A stretch of DNA of 64,000 nt from Paracrocinitomix sp039939375 (GCA_039939375.1 JBDVJO010000007.1:62001-126000), one strand, 5' to 3'. Positions 45,527 to 55,311 are shown, counted from the stretch's first letter. A program made the numbers and translations. Notes: generated by a model from the sequence alone, not told the origin.

Positions 45527-46081
45527 ATGAGAAAGTTTTTCAGTTCACTTTGGGTAATGGGTTTGGCAACACTAATTGTGTTTCCCTTGTTAGCATGGCC
45601 GATATTTTACTTTCAGGACATTAGTTTTTTCGAAGTTTTTGCAATCACAATGCGCGAACTGTATAGTATTCCAACTTTTTTATCTGCAGGAATAATTTTT
45701 GGGATGCTTATGATTTGGATGACGGAGCTATCCTATTTTGAAGAAGCTTTATCCAAATATACAAGCCTACTCTCTCAGTTTAAAATCTCCAGACTTCAAG
45801 TCGTATTTTTGTCTATCTGCGCAGGCTTTGGAGAAGAAGTGTTTTTCAGAGGGGCTTTGCAACCGTTATTTGGAATCATATTAACAGCAATAGTGTTTGT
45901 CGCTATTCACGGGTATTATTCTTACAAATCTTTTAAAGTGAATGTTTTTGCTATTTGCCTAACAGCATTTATTTTATTGTTAGGCTGGAGCGCCAGAGAG
46001 TACTCCCTTTGGCACGCAATTGCCGGGCACTTCAGTTATGACTTGGTGCTTTTGGCTTACTACCGGAAGATGGGGAGTTAG
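45527..46081 (+). CDS. CPBP family intramembrane protease
   Basis: The 184-residue protein is membrane-embedded throughout (about five helices). It has the CPBP motifs: GFGEEVFFRGALQPLFG (EExxxR) in one helix, FVAIHGYYS with the second-site His, and HAIAGHFSYDLVLL with the last. The family includes Rce1-like CAAX prenyl proteases and bacteriocin-immunity proteins; its target is unknown. It overlaps the stop of the convergent menE gene by four bases. Confidence 0.88.
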   Translation: MRKFFSSLWVMGLATLIVFPLLAWPIFYFQDISFFEVFAITMRELYSIPTFLSAGIIFGMLMIWMTELSYFEEALSKYTSLLSQFKISRLQVVFLSICAGFGEEVFFRGALQPLFGIILTAIVFVAIHGYYSYKSFKVNVFAICLTAFILLLGWSAREYSLWHAIAGHFSYDLVLLAYYRKMGS

Positions 46082-47067
46082 AATTTTTCGCGAATCACTT
46101 TCCCTGATTCAGTATAGTTAAACGCCCCTTTCAAGTAAACTTCTTTTGGCGCATGATATTTAGGTAAAAACGATTTGGCATCTTCTAATAAATTTCCAAT
46201 TTCAAATTCTCCTTCAATCAATAAAATAGCAATTTCACCTAACTCTGAATCTTGCTTAGAAGTGATGTAGAAGTTATTTGACGGAATTAAATGCCCTATC
46301 ATTTTTTCTACTTTTTCAGGATGAATTTTAATGCCTCCTGAATTAATTACAAAATCAAAACGTCCTCTCCATTTGAAAGAAGTATCATCTACCAAATCAA
46401 TGACATCATTTGTAATTAAAGTCTCTTCTACTATTGGATTTGGCTTAATCACAAGACAAGATCGATTATCTACACCGACATCAAACCCGTCTAAACATCT
46501 GTAAATAGGAGTTCCGGTTTTTCTCAATGCAAAATGAGTGATGGTTTCTGTCATTCCGAAAGATGCGTATGAGTTGGTTTTTAAAATGGCGATTTCATTT
46601 TCAAGCGTTGTAGACAATGGTGCTCCGCCTATAATGACATTTTTAATGGCATTATATCGTTGCTTAGTTTCAGGATTCTTCATTATTGCAGCCACCTGTG
46701 AAGGCACAAAGGCAGCAAAGTCAATTAAGATTTCACAATTCGATAACGGATTTACGCTTAAAGGAGCAACGATTAATTTCATCTGATGTTCGATAGCTCT
46801 TACAATCAATAATTTTCCGGCAATATAGTTTGGTGACAGATTTAATAAGATTGTTTCGCCGGGAACAAAATCAAAAAATTGACCCGTGGCTAAAGCTGAC
46901 CTCCTTACCTTTTCTTTATCTAATTGATAGATTTTAGGTTCGCCGGTTGAACCAGAAGTGGCCACAGTAATGCTTGTTGAATCGTTTTCCCATTCAGTTA
47001 TGAAATCTTTCACCGACTGTAAGTAGGTTTCATCAAGATCGTCTAGAAGAATTATATCATTCAACAT
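46078..47067 (-). CDS. menE: o-Succinylbenzoate-CoA ligase-like AMP-binding protein
   Basis: The product is about 329 residues, an adenylate-forming enzyme with ATSGSTGEPKIYQLDKEKV as the P-loop, YASFGMTETITHFALRK, FKWRGRFDFVINSGGIKIHPEKVE and the catalytic Lys near the end in YTESGKVIREKF. The short length fits Bacteroidota MenE, which makes OSB-CoA in menaquinone synthesis. The frame is open to 47127, but MLNDIILLDDLDE at 47067 is the natural start. No other men gene is in the window, so the exact substrate remains somewhat open. Confidence 0.8.
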   Translation of the reverse strand: MLNDIILLDDLDETYLQSVKDFITEWENDSTSITVATSGSTGEPKIYQLDKEKVRRSALATGQFFDFVPGETILLNLSPNYIAGKLLIVRAIEHQMKLIVAPLSVNPLSNCEILIDFAAFVPSQVAAIMKNPETKQRYNAIKNVIIGGAPLSTTLENEIAILKTNSYASFGMTETITHFALRKTGTPIYRCLDGFDVGVDNRSCLVIKPNPIVEETLITNDVIDLVDDTSFKWRGRFDFVINSGGIKIHPEKVEKMIGHLIPSNNFYITSKQDSELGEIAILLIEGEFEIGNLLEDAKSFLPKYHAPKEVYLKGAFNYTESGKVIREKF

Positions 47068-47130
47068 TGGAACATTATTTGTACTAATGTAACAATATTG
47101 AAAATTACCGTAAATAAGAAAAAGCAAAAG

Positions 47131-47604
47131 ATGAAAAAAATAATCGCCTTAGGAATATTCTTCTCAATTGGAATAACAGCCTTAGCCCTACAAGCCAAGC
47201 CACAAATTAATGAGTTTAACCCAAAGAAAATCTCTGTTCAAGACAAAACAGAAGGAATTAAATTCTTTAAAGGAACCTGGCAAGAAGCGCTGGCCGAAGC
47301 GAAAAAATCAGATAAATTGATCTTTCTAGATGCTTATGCATCATGGTGCGGACCTTGTAAAATCATGGCTCAAAACACATTTACTGATGCAAGAGTGGGT
47401 AAATTCTTCAACGAAAACTTTATCAATTTTAAGATGGACATGGAAAAAAATATTGAAGGCCCCAGACTTTCAAGAAAGTTTCAATTAGAAGCATACCCGT
47501 CTTTATATTTTATTGATATGAATGAAAAAGTTGTGCACTCAGATATTGGAATGATGGGCGCGAAAGATCTTATCAATCTAGGGTCTACGGCTAAGTCAAA
47601 ATAA
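47131..47604 (+). CDS. Secreted thioredoxin-like protein
   Basis: The product is about 157 residues with a signal peptide MKKIIALGIFFSIGITALALQA and a thioredoxin domain with the active site WCGPCK in FLDAYASWCGPCKIMAQNTF. The cis-Pro segment follows in LEAYPSLYFID. It resembles DsbD-gamma/DUF255-like thioredoxins (WQEALAEAKKSDKLIFLD) that act in the periplasm. The in-frame ATG at 47098 adds 11 basic residues; ATG 47131, preceded by AAAAG, is the better start. A strong terminator follows 13 bp after the stop. Confidence 0.88.
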   Translation: MKKIIALGIFFSIGITALALQAKPQINEFNPKKISVQDKTEGIKFFKGTWQEALAEAKKSDKLIFLDAYASWCGPCKIMAQNTFTDARVGKFFNENFINFKMDMEKNIEGPRLSRKFQLEAYPSLYFIDMNEKVVHSDIGMMGAKDLINLGSTAKSK

Positions 47605-47616
47605 ATTACAACGCAT

Positions 47617-47656
47617 AAAAAAAGCCCATCTTGAAATTTCAAGATGGGCTTTTTTA
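47617..47656. terminator. Bidirectional rho-independent terminator
   Basis: AAGCCCATCTTGAAA and TTTCAAGATGGGCTT form a perfect stem of about 15 bp (near 47622-47653), flanked by A on the left and T on the right. It serves both the thioredoxin gene (plus) and the converging aminotransferase-like gene (minus). Confidence 0.93.
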
Positions 47657-47672
47657 TTATTTCATTTGAAGA

Positions 47673-48938
47673 CTATTTATCCGTCTCCACTTCTTTTAAC
47701 TGTTCTGCTTTATATTTTCCAGCAGCCAAACCTTCTTGAACCTTTTTGAAAGTCTCAATAGTATAATTCACATCTTCTAAAGTGTGAACAGCTGTTGGAA
47801 TCAATCTCAGCATGATCACATCTTTAGGAACAACTGGGTAAACTACGATAGAACAGAAAATTTGATAATTTTCTCTCATATCAAAAGTAACGTTTGTCGC
47901 TTCTCCTAGAGTTCCTTGCAAGAATACTGGCGTTACTGCAGAATTTGTTCTACCGATATTAAATCCAGCTTCTTTTAAACCTGATTGAAGGGCTTTCGCT
48001 ACTTTCCACAAGTTTTCTTTATGCTTAGGCTGCGTTCTTAGTAATTCTAATCTTTTTCTAGCTCCAACAACCAAAGGCATTGGTAAAGATTTAGCGAACA
48101 TTTGAGAACGCATGTTATATCTTAAAAACTCTACCACATCTTCTGTTGAAGAAATAAAAGCTCCTATTGAAGCCATAGATTTTGCAAAGGTTCCGAAGTA
48201 AACATCAATTCCTTCGTGACAACCTTGGTGTTCACCAGTACCTTGACCAGTTTCACCTAATGTTCCAAATCCGTGAGCATCATCTACGAACAGTCTGAAA
48301 TCATATTTTCCTGAAGTTCTGAACTCAATAATTTCTTTCAATAAACCTTGGTCACCAGCCATTCCGAAAACACCTTCGGTGATTACAAGAATACCTCCAC
48401 CAGTTTCACCTACTAGTTTTGTTGCTCTTTCCATTTGCTTATCGAAGCTCTCCATATCATTGTGTTGGAAAACAAATCTTTTTCCAGCGTGTAATCTTAC
48501 ACCATCAATGATACATGCATGAGACTCACTATCATAAACAATAACATCTTTTCTATCTACTAAACAGTCAATAGCAGAAAGCATTCCTTGATATCCAAAG
48601 TTTAATAAGATGGTATCTTCATAATTCATGAATTCAGAAATCTCATTCTCAAGCGCTTCGTGCTCAGAAGTTTGACCAGTCATCATTCTAGACCCCATTG
48701 GGTATGCCATTCCCCACTCAGCTGCAGCATCTGCATCAGCTTTTCTCACTTCAGGATCATTTGCTAATCCTAGATAGTTATTTACACTCCAAACCAAACA
48801 TTCTTTTCCTCTAAACGTCATTTTGTTACTGATCTCCCCTTCTAATTTTGGGAAAGTAAAATAACCATGAACTCCCTTAGCATGCTGACCGATAGGCCCT
48901 CTGTTTGCTTTAATCTTCTCAAAAATATCTAACGCCAT
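47673..48938 (-). CDS. Alpha-oxoamine synthase, probably serine palmitoyltransferase
   Basis: The product is about 421 residues, a PLP enzyme of the serine palmitoyltransferase/KBL/BioF family. It has NNYLGLANDPEV, GSRMMTGQTSEHEALE and LFVDDAHGFGTLG with the PLP Asp, then FGTFAKSMASIGAF with the PLP Lys. Bacteroidota use this enzyme to make 3-ketosphinganine from serine and palmitoyl-CoA for sphingolipids. The N-terminal GQHAKGVHGYFTFPKLEGEI, as I recall, is typical of that group rather than of BioF. Start MALDIFEKI at 48938 is preferred to the ATG at 48953. Related 2-amino-3-ketobutyrate ligase cannot be excluded. Confidence 0.82.
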   Translation of the reverse strand: MALDIFEKIKANRGPIGQHAKGVHGYFTFPKLEGEISNKMTFRGKECLVWSVNNYLGLANDPEVRKADADAAAEWGMAYPMGSRMMTGQTSEHEALENEISEFMNYEDTILLNFGYQGMLSAIDCLVDRKDVIVYDSESHACIIDGVRLHAGKRFVFQHNDMESFDKQMERATKLVGETGGGILVITEGVFGMAGDQGLLKEIIEFRTSGKYDFRLFVDDAHGFGTLGETGQGTGEHQGCHEGIDVYFGTFAKSMASIGAFISSTEDVVEFLRYNMRSQMFAKSLPMPLVVGARKRLELLRTQPKHKENLWKVAKALQSGLKEAGFNIGRTNSAVTPVFLQGTLGEATNVTFDMRENYQIFCSIVVYPVVPKDVIMLRLIPTAVHTLEDVNYTIETFKKVQEGLAAGKYKAEQLKEVETDK

Positions 48939-49058
48939 AATTTTAATTTCCAACCTTTTCTACACGGTTGATTATTATGCGAAATTATAGCGAAAATTGA
49001 GAACAACCGCATAATTCATCAAATTTTATTCACAAAATTCCGTTTGCAAGCAGATAAA

Positions 49059-49092
49059 TTGACATTTTTTAACAAATGAAGCGCTATCTTTG
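49059..49092 (+). promoter_or_regulatory. bamD promoter: TTG, 23 bp, TATCTTTG
   Basis: TTG at 49059-49061 and TATCTTTG at 49085-49092 fit the Bacteroidota sigma-A consensus (TTG, 17-23 bp, TAnnTTTG). The ATG of bamD lies 33 bp after the -7 element. Confidence 0.6.
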
Positions 49093-49124
49093 TCGTTAGT
49101 TTCTAAAGTAGTTTTACAAGAACA

Positions 49125-49943
49125 ATGAATATAAAAAAGAAGTTTTACCGTGTTTTTTCATTACTAACCTTGAGTATTGTATTGTTCTCGTGTACCGAGT
49201 TCAGTAAACTTGTCAAAAGCACAGACAATGAGGCAAAAAAAGCGGGAGCTTTAAAATATTACGAAGAAGAAGAATACATCAAAAGTATCACCCTACTTGA
49301 AGAGATTATCCCTTATTACAAATTAACTCCTTCTGGCGAGCACTTGTATTACACTTATTGCATGGCCAACTACGAATTAGGAGACTATTACTTGTCGGGA
49401 TATTATTGGAAGCGATTCATCAGACAGTACCCAACTTCAAAACATGTAGAGGAGGCAACTTATTTGAGCGCTATGTGTGCCGTACACAATTCGCCGCAAT
49501 ATAAACTGGACCAAACAGAGACCTTAAATGCTTTAGACGAGCTTCAAATTTTCATTGATTTATATCCAGAAAGCAATCGAATTGATACCTGTAATCAAAT
49601 AATGGATCGTTTGAATGGAAAATTAGAGCGCAAGCAATTTGAAAATTCGAGAATGTATCATAAAACAGAGAATTATAAAGCGGCAGTTGTTGCATTTGAT
49701 GGATTTTTGGAAAAATATCCCAATTCTGGATACAAAGAAGAGGCGTTATACCTGAGCTTAAAGAGCAGTTATTCTCTAGCCATAAACAGTATAGAATCTA
49801 AAAAATTAGAACGATTAGAGGCTACGTTGAAAAGTTATCGTACCTTTGTAGCCGCATTTCCGGAGTCAGCTTGGATTAGTGATGCAGAAAGTATCAAGTC
49901 TAAAACTGAAAAAGAAATGGAATTAATGGCAGAAGCCAAGTAG
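49125..49943 (+). CDS. bamD: Outer membrane assembly lipoprotein BamD
   Basis: The 272-residue lipoprotein has lipobox IVLFSCTE (Cys23) followed by the TPR pattern of BamD/YfiO: KKAGALKYYEEEEYIKSITLLEEIIPYY, YLSGYYWKRFIRQYPTSKHVEEATYLSAMC and YKAAVVAFDGFLEKYPNSGYKEEALYLSLKSSY. BamD works with BamA in inserting outer-membrane barrels. It is followed 13 bp later by rpoZ and then coaBC, an order I recognise from Bacteroidota. Confidence 0.93.
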   Translation: MNIKKKFYRVFSLLTLSIVLFSCTEFSKLVKSTDNEAKKAGALKYYEEEEYIKSITLLEEIIPYYKLTPSGEHLYYTYCMANYELGDYYLSGYYWKRFIRQYPTSKHVEEATYLSAMCAVHNSPQYKLDQTETLNALDELQIFIDLYPESNRIDTCNQIMDRLNGKLERKQFENSRMYHKTENYKAAVVAFDGFLEKYPNSGYKEEALYLSLKSSYSLAINSIESKKLERLEATLKSYRTFVAAFPESAWISDAESIKSKTEKEMELMAEAK

Positions 49944-49956
49944 TAAAACAAAAGAG

Positions 49957-50301
49957 ATGAGCATTAATTACAAGAACACCAATGCCGAGAAAACAACGGT
50001 AACTAGAGATACTAACCTTTTTTCAGAAAAGTCTGGTAACATCTACCAATCGTTGATTGCAATTTCTAAAAGATCTAACCAGATTAGCGCAGAAATGAGA
50101 GAAGAGTTGACTAAGAAATTAGCTGAGTTTGCTTCTAACACTGACAATCTTGAAGAAATCTTTGAAAACAGAGAGCAAATAGAAATCTCAAAATTCTACG
50201 AAAGTTTACCAAAACCTGTTGCTATTTCGATTCAAGAGTATCTTGAAGACAAGATTTACATCAGAGAAGCTGGAGAAACTTCTGCAGAAAAAGAGGACTA
50301 A
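49957..50301 (+). CDS. rpoZ: RNA polymerase omega-like subunit (Rpb6 family)
   Basis: The 114-residue protein matches the Bacteroidota omega subunit, with NIYQSLIAISKRSNQISAEMREELTKKLAEF carrying the conserved A..I.KR..QI pattern. It assembles with the beta-prime subunit of RNA polymerase. Its position between bamD and coaBC supports the call. Its stop lies 7 bp before the coaBC ATG. Confidence 0.9.
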   Translation: MSINYKNTNAEKTTVTRDTNLFSEKSGNIYQSLIAISKRSNQISAEMREELTKKLAEFASNTDNLEEIFENREQIEISKFYESLPKPVAISIQEYLEDKIYIREAGETSAEKED

Positions 50302-50308
50302 ACATCTT

Positions 50309-51514
50309 ATGCTTTCTGGGAAAAAAATTTTAATTGGAGTCACAGGAAGCATTGCTGCTTATAAATCAGCTTACTTTATTAGAGAATTAATTAAACTTGA
50401 CGCAGAGGTTAAAGTCGTTATGACGAATGCTGCTTGCGAGTTTATTTCTCCACTTACCCTATCTACCCTTTCTAAAAATCCAGTTGCCATTGAATTCGTG
50501 AAAGACGAACAAACTGGTGAATGGCAGAACCATGTTGAACTGGGATTATGGGCCGATCTATTCGTGATTGCTCCTACTTCAGCCAATTCTTTATCAAAAT
50601 TAGTTTCAGGGAACGCTGATAATTTGTTAATCGCAACTTATCTCAGTGCTAAATGTCCTGTTTGGATTGCTCCTGCCATGGACCTTGACATGTTCAAGCA
50701 TTTCAGCACTACAGAAAACTTAGACCTGCTAAGAGCCAAAGGCGTGAATGTGATTGAACCAACTTCTGGCGAATTAGCTAGTGGTTTAGAAGGTAAAGGA
50801 AGAATGGAAGAACCAGAGGTCATAGCTTCAAAAATCCATGAGTTTTTTACAGCTCCTTCTGTTCTTAGAGGTAAAAAAATAATTATCACTGGCGGACCGA
50901 CTTACGAAGCCATTGACCCAGTTCGGTTTATTGGAAATCATTCTTCTGGCAAAACAGGTGTTTTACTAGCTGATGAGTGCGCCAAAAGAGGTGCCCAAGT
51001 CGTTTTAGTTACAGGCCCCACCAGACACAAAGCAAAAGACCCAAACATTACTACTATAAAAGTGCAATCTGCTGTTGAAATGAAATCTGCTGTTGAGCAA
51101 CATTATTCTAACAGTGATATAGGTATATTTTCTGCTGCAGTGGCTGACTACAGACCTGCAAATCCTGCAGATGAAAAAATCAAAAAGAATGACAACGAAA
51201 TGTCTATTCAACTGGTTAAAAATCCGGACATTTTAATGTGGGCAGGAGAACAGAAAAAAAACCAATATTTAGTTGGATTCGCACTTGAAACTGAAAATGA
51301 GATTGAAAACGGATTCAAAAAATTTAAAAAGAAAAATTTAGACCTCCTTGTTTTAAACTCATTAAAAGACGAAGGCGCAGGATTTGGGCATGACACAAAT
51401 AAGGTTTCCTTCTTGAAATCAAACAATAAAATTTCTACTTTTGAGTTAAAAGATAAATCTGACGTAGTGGCAGATATTATTAATGAAATTGAACTAGATT
51501 TGACCAATAAATGA
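50309..51514 (+). CDS. coaBC: Bifunctional phosphopantothenoylcysteine decarboxylase/synthetase
   Basis: The product is about 401 residues. The N-terminal flavoprotein domain has GVTGSIAAYKSAYFIREL, the HVELGLWADLFVIAPTSAN catalytic His, and PVWIAPAMDLDM. The C-terminal CoaB domain has ITGGPTYEAIDPVRFIGNHSSGK, then AAVADYRPANPADEKIKK and FALETEN. The two steps turn 4'-phosphopantothenate and cysteine into 4'-phosphopantetheine for CoA. The upstream extension to 50219 overlaps rpoZ; ATG 50309 matches homologues. Its stop overlaps the next gene by 4 bases. Confidence 0.95.
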   Translation: MLSGKKILIGVTGSIAAYKSAYFIRELIKLDAEVKVVMTNAACEFISPLTLSTLSKNPVAIEFVKDEQTGEWQNHVELGLWADLFVIAPTSANSLSKLVSGNADNLLIATYLSAKCPVWIAPAMDLDMFKHFSTTENLDLLRAKGVNVIEPTSGELASGLEGKGRMEEPEVIASKIHEFFTAPSVLRGKKIIITGGPTYEAIDPVRFIGNHSSGKTGVLLADECAKRGAQVVLVTGPTRHKAKDPNITTIKVQSAVEMKSAVEQHYSNSDIGIFSAAVADYRPANPADEKIKKNDNEMSIQLVKNPDILMWAGEQKKNQYLVGFALETENEIENGFKKFKKKNLDLLVLNSLKDEGAGFGHDTNKVSFLKSNNKISTFELKDKSDVVADIINEIELDLTNK

Positions 51515-52410
51515 GACAAGTAATTAGCATAATAGCTGTATTGTTCAGTAGCTTTTCTTTCAGCCAAGAGTTGAATTGCGAAGTATCTGTCATTAGTGCT
51601 CCTGCTCTTCAAGTTGGTCCTGTAGAAAAAGAAATATTTGGCGAACTTGAGTCGTCCATTTACGACTTCATGAACAATACACGTTGGACCAAAGACGTTT
51701 TTGAAATTGAAGAGCGTATCAACATGTCTATCCTAATTACTATCACAGACATACCCTCAACGACTTCTTACGAAGGTAAAATACAAGTTCAAACGACAAG
51801 GCCGGTTTTTAACACCTCATACAACACCGTTTTATTTAACCATGTTGATAATGATTTCAACATCAGTTATGCAAGAAACACCGCTTTGTTATTCTCAATT
51901 GATCAACACAGAGATAATTTAACTTCAACTTTAGCTTTTTACGCATACATGGCACTGGCTTATGATTATGATTCATTTTCAGATGAAGGCGGGACACCCT
52001 ATTTTACTAAAGCGCAAATCATTGTAAACAACGCTAAAAATAACGGAGGTAGCGGTTGGCTGCCGCAAGGAAAGAAAACAAACAGATATTGGATGGTAGA
52101 CAACGCACTTCAATCTGTTTTTAAACCCATCAGAAAAGCATATTACAACTATCACCGATTAGGATTTGACATTATGTACAACGACATGGCGGCCGGAAGA
52201 AAGGTAGTTTTAGAAGCAATGGCTTCATTATCTACTGTACAAAGATCAAGACCAGGTTCGTTAAATCTTCAAATGTTCTTGACCTCTAAATCTCAAGAAT
52301 TGATTGACTTATTTAGTCAAGCTGAAGTAAAAGAGAAAAACGAAGCGGTAAGTGTGTTGAAAAGATTAGACCCAGCAAACTCTTCAAAATATCAAGAAAT
52401 ACTAAATTAG
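51511..52410 (+). CDS. DUF4835 family protein (PorD-type)
   Basis: The 299-residue protein has a signal peptide (to about residue 19, FSFSQ) and the DUF4835 body: LNCEVSVISAPALQV at the start, ESSIYDFMNNTRWTKDVFEIEERI in the middle, and GSLNLQMFLTSKSQELIDLF near the end. From memory, this family is associated with type IX secretion under the name PorD; that naming is not checked. It overlaps coaBC by four bases and precedes recN, an order I associate with Bacteroidota. T9SS substrates at 42949 and 55814 are consistent. Confidence 0.85.
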   Translation: MRQVISIIAVLFSSFSFSQELNCEVSVISAPALQVGPVEKEIFGELESSIYDFMNNTRWTKDVFEIEERINMSILITITDIPSTTSYEGKIQVQTTRPVFNTSYNTVLFNHVDNDFNISYARNTALLFSIDQHRDNLTSTLAFYAYMALAYDYDSFSDEGGTPYFTKAQIIVNNAKNNGGSGWLPQGKKTNRYWMVDNALQSVFKPIRKAYYNYHRLGFDIMYNDMAAGRKVVLEAMASLSTVQRSRPGSLNLQMFLTSKSQELIDLFSQAEVKEKNEAVSVLKRLDPANSSKYQEILN

Positions 52411-52429
52411 CATTGGTTAATCCGACAAA

Positions 52430-54088
52430 ATGCTAAACAGACTTGAAATTTCAAACTACGCCCTCATTGAAAATGCGATAATTCGCTTTGAATCAGGCTT
52501 TACAACTATTACTGGAGAAACCGGTGCTGGTAAATCGATCTTATTAAAAGCATTGAATTTATTATTAGGAGACCGTGCGGACACTTCTATTTTAAAACAG
52601 TCAGAGAAGAAATGTTTTTTAGAAGCAGAATTCAAAATTGACCATCTGAATCTGAAAAGCTTTTTTGACGAAAATGATTTAGATTTTGAATCACCTTGTA
52701 TCATCAGAAGAGAATTCACGACTAGTGGAAAATCAAGATGTTTCGTAAACGATAGCCCTGTTCAAATAGCAATATTAAAGGAGTTAGGCGGACAACTTGT
52801 CAACATACATTCACAACACCAAACACTCCATTTATTTGAGAAAAACTTTCAGTTAGATGTGTTGGATAATTTTGCGGATCAAATAGAACAAATTCAAGAT
52901 TACAAAGAAGACTTTAAGCAATATCGTGAGCGCGTTAACCGACATATCGAACTACAGCTAAAAGACAAAGAAAACAGGAAAGAAAAAGATTATTTAGAGT
53001 TCCTGATTAACGAACTGAATTTAGCAGATTTAGACAATGTAAATTTAGAAGAACTTAAAATTGCGAATGACAGAATTGAGTTTTCAGAAAAGATTTCAGA
53101 TGGTCTTGGACTTTCAGTATCTGTCTTTGAAAACGAAACATATGGTCCTTTAAACGGAATTAAAACATTGATTGAAACATTTGAAGAATTAAAGTCTTAC
53201 GACCCTATATATGCAGATTTACATGGTAGACTAATCAGTTTGAAAATTGAGTTACAAGATATACAGTCTGACATAGAAGCTCAAGCAAATAATCAAGACT
53301 TTAGTGAAGTTGATGCCGTTGCGATTAAAGAGAAAATGGATTTACTTAATTCTCTATGTTTTAAGCACAATCTATCCGAAGTTGCTGAATTAATTGAATT
53401 AAAAGCCAAATTGGAGCAGGACATGGCAGAAATTGACGGAGTTGAGGATGAGCTGAATAAAATTGGTATCCAAATAGAAGCAGACAAAAAACGATTAAAA
53501 GAAAAAGCGCTCGCCATTAGAAAAAACAGAGTTGCTCATATTCCGAAATTAACCAGCAAAATTAAGACTTCTCTAGATCAATTGTCAATGGAAGATGCTG
53601 AAATTGAAATTCAACTAGAAGAGCTAGAACGGCTATCAATAAATGGATTAGACCAAATTGATTTACTTTTCAAAACGAACAAAGGAGGTCAGTTTTTACC
53701 GCTCAAGAAGATTGCTTCAGGTGGAGAGCTTTCACGTTTAATGCTTTCAATCATGTCAATTCTTTCAGAATGCAAAAATCTACCTACATTAATTTTTGAC
53801 GAAATAGACACGGGTGTTTCTGGAGAGGTTGCTTCTAAAATTGCGAATGAATTCGTAAAAATGGGGAGCAAAATTCAACTCATTGCGATAACTCACTTGC
53901 CACAAGTTGCTTCTAGAGGAGCCCAGCATTTGCATGTGTCTAAAAACAACGACACTGATAAAACTCAAACCAATATCACGCAACTAAATCAAGATAAGCG
54001 AGTTGAGGAGATTGCAAAAATGATAAGCGGGGCAGAAATCACAGATGCAGCCAAAGAAAATGCATTACATTTGTTAAATATTTCTTAA
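52430..54088 (+). CDS. recN: DNA repair protein RecN
   Basis: The 552-residue SMC-like ATPase has Walker A TTITGETGAGKSILLKAL (about 30-46), a coiled-coil middle (about 150-380), the signature LKKIASGGELSRLMLS and Walker B TLIFDEIDTGVSGEVA, then AITHLPQVASRG. RecN acts at DNA double-strand breaks. Its start is 19 bp after the DUF4835 gene. No SOS-type box was recognised upstream. Confidence 0.96.
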   Translation: MLNRLEISNYALIENAIIRFESGFTTITGETGAGKSILLKALNLLLGDRADTSILKQSEKKCFLEAEFKIDHLNLKSFFDENDLDFESPCIIRREFTTSGKSRCFVNDSPVQIAILKELGGQLVNIHSQHQTLHLFEKNFQLDVLDNFADQIEQIQDYKEDFKQYRERVNRHIELQLKDKENRKEKDYLEFLINELNLADLDNVNLEELKIANDRIEFSEKISDGLGLSVSVFENETYGPLNGIKTLIETFEELKSYDPIYADLHGRLISLKIELQDIQSDIEAQANNQDFSEVDAVAIKEKMDLLNSLCFKHNLSEVAELIELKAKLEQDMAEIDGVEDELNKIGIQIEADKKRLKEKALAIRKNRVAHIPKLTSKIKTSLDQLSMEDAEIEIQLEELERLSINGLDQIDLLFKTNKGGQFLPLKKIASGGELSRLMLSIMSILSECKNLPTLIFDEIDTGVSGEVASKIANEFVKMGSKIQLIAITHLPQVASRGAQHLHVSKNNDTDKTQTNITQLNQDKRVEEIAKMISGAEITDAAKENALHLLNIS

Positions 54089-54142
54089 TTGAAATCTATG
54101 GCACTGAAATTGGATTATCCGATTTCTAAAAATTAAATTATT

Positions 54143-55258
54143 ATGAAACACTTTATACTATTTTTTGCACTCTTAACTGCCGGATTAAGCTTTTCACAAG
54201 GCCAAGGTGGCGTGACCGTTTATTCGAATACAGGAGATAAGTTTTACGTTATTTTAAATGGCGTTCGTCAAAATGACAAACCAGAAACTAATGTAAAAGT
54301 TACGGGATTGACGAATCCTTATTACAGCTGCAAAATCATTTCGGCAAACAACAATTTTGAATTAGAAAAAAACATTGTTGTAAAATACGACACCTTAATT
54401 ACCTACAGAATCATTGAGAAAAAAGGGAAGTTTAAACTTCGATTTTTCACTGAGGCATCTTTAGGGACAACAACTGCTCAAAAAGATCAAACTGTAGTTG
54501 CTTATCACGCAACTGAAACTGTTACCCCTCCAACAGAAACGGTTCAGACAACTGCCAACACTGGAACAAAAGGAAATACTACGGTAACCACTACAACAAC
54601 AGGTACAACCTCTACCGTCCAGACAACAGGCAACACACGCCCTACCGAGAACACAATCACTGAAGGAATCAACATGAACATTTCAATTAATGAAAATGGA
54701 ATGAACACCAACGTTAATGTGAATGCAAACGGCACAGAGAATGTCGACATGAATACGAACCTGAACACTTCAGAAACAATGACAACCACAACATCTTCAA
54801 ATGGTGTTTATGAAGAAACTGTCACAACGACTACCACTCAAAGCAACAATGGTAACACCACAACTTACTATGAAGAAACTACAGTTACTTCAACCACTAC
54901 AGGTGGAAATGTAACCACAGGTAACGCATTTGAGAACACTGGAAGCGTTGAACCTATTGATTCAAGATGCACAATGACAGATGATGCTGCCTTAGCATTG
55001 GCTAATCAAGTTGAAAACGAAGCTTTCGCTGAGGACCAGTCAAGAGTAGCAAATACTGCAGCTCAAAACAAATGTATGACAACAGATCAGATTAAAATGG
55101 TAGCTGAAAAATTCAGTTTTGAAGATAACAAATTGAGTTTCTTAAAATCAGCGTATGACAACTGTTACGATCAATCTAATTACTACAAATTGTTAGAAAC
55201 CTTAACTTATTCTGGAGACAAAGAAGCGCTTCAGAAATATATGGATTCGAAAAGATAA
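54143..55258 (+). CDS. Secreted protein with Thr/Asn-rich linker and DUF4476 domain
   Basis: The 371-residue protein has a signal peptide (LTAGLSFSQ) and an N-terminal beta domain (about 22-115). A long Thr/Asn/Val-rich low-complexity stretch follows (about 118-265, runs of VTTTTT and NVNANGT). The C-terminal DUF4476 domain (about 275-371) is helical, with MTTDQIKMVAEKFSFEDNKLSFLKSAY and the conserved Cys pair around CYD. The linker is likely extended and perhaps modified. Function unknown. A terminator follows 22 bp after the stop. Confidence 0.87.
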   Translation: MKHFILFFALLTAGLSFSQGQGGVTVYSNTGDKFYVILNGVRQNDKPETNVKVTGLTNPYYSCKIISANNNFELEKNIVVKYDTLITYRIIEKKGKFKLRFFTEASLGTTTAQKDQTVVAYHATETVTPPTETVQTTANTGTKGNTTVTTTTTGTTSTVQTTGNTRPTENTITEGINMNISINENGMNTNVNVNANGTENVDMNTNLNTSETMTTTTSSNGVYEETVTTTTTQSNNGNTTTYYEETTVTSTTTGGNVTTGNAFENTGSVEPIDSRCTMTDDAALALANQVENEAFAEDQSRVANTAAQNKCMTTDQIKMVAEKFSFEDNKLSFLKSAYDNCYDQSNYYKLLETLTYSGDKEALQKYMDSKR

Positions 55259-55280
55259 TTGACAAGAAATCACTTTCTTT

Positions 55281-55311
55281 AAGCCTCTTCAAACATGAAG
55301 GGGCTTTTTTT
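55281..55311 (+). terminator. Rho-independent terminator abutting the next start codon
   Basis: AAGCCTCTTCA and TGAAGGGGCTT form a stem of about 11 bp with two T-G pairs or mismatches around an AACA loop. Seven T residues follow and end at the base before the ATG at 55312. Confidence 0.85.
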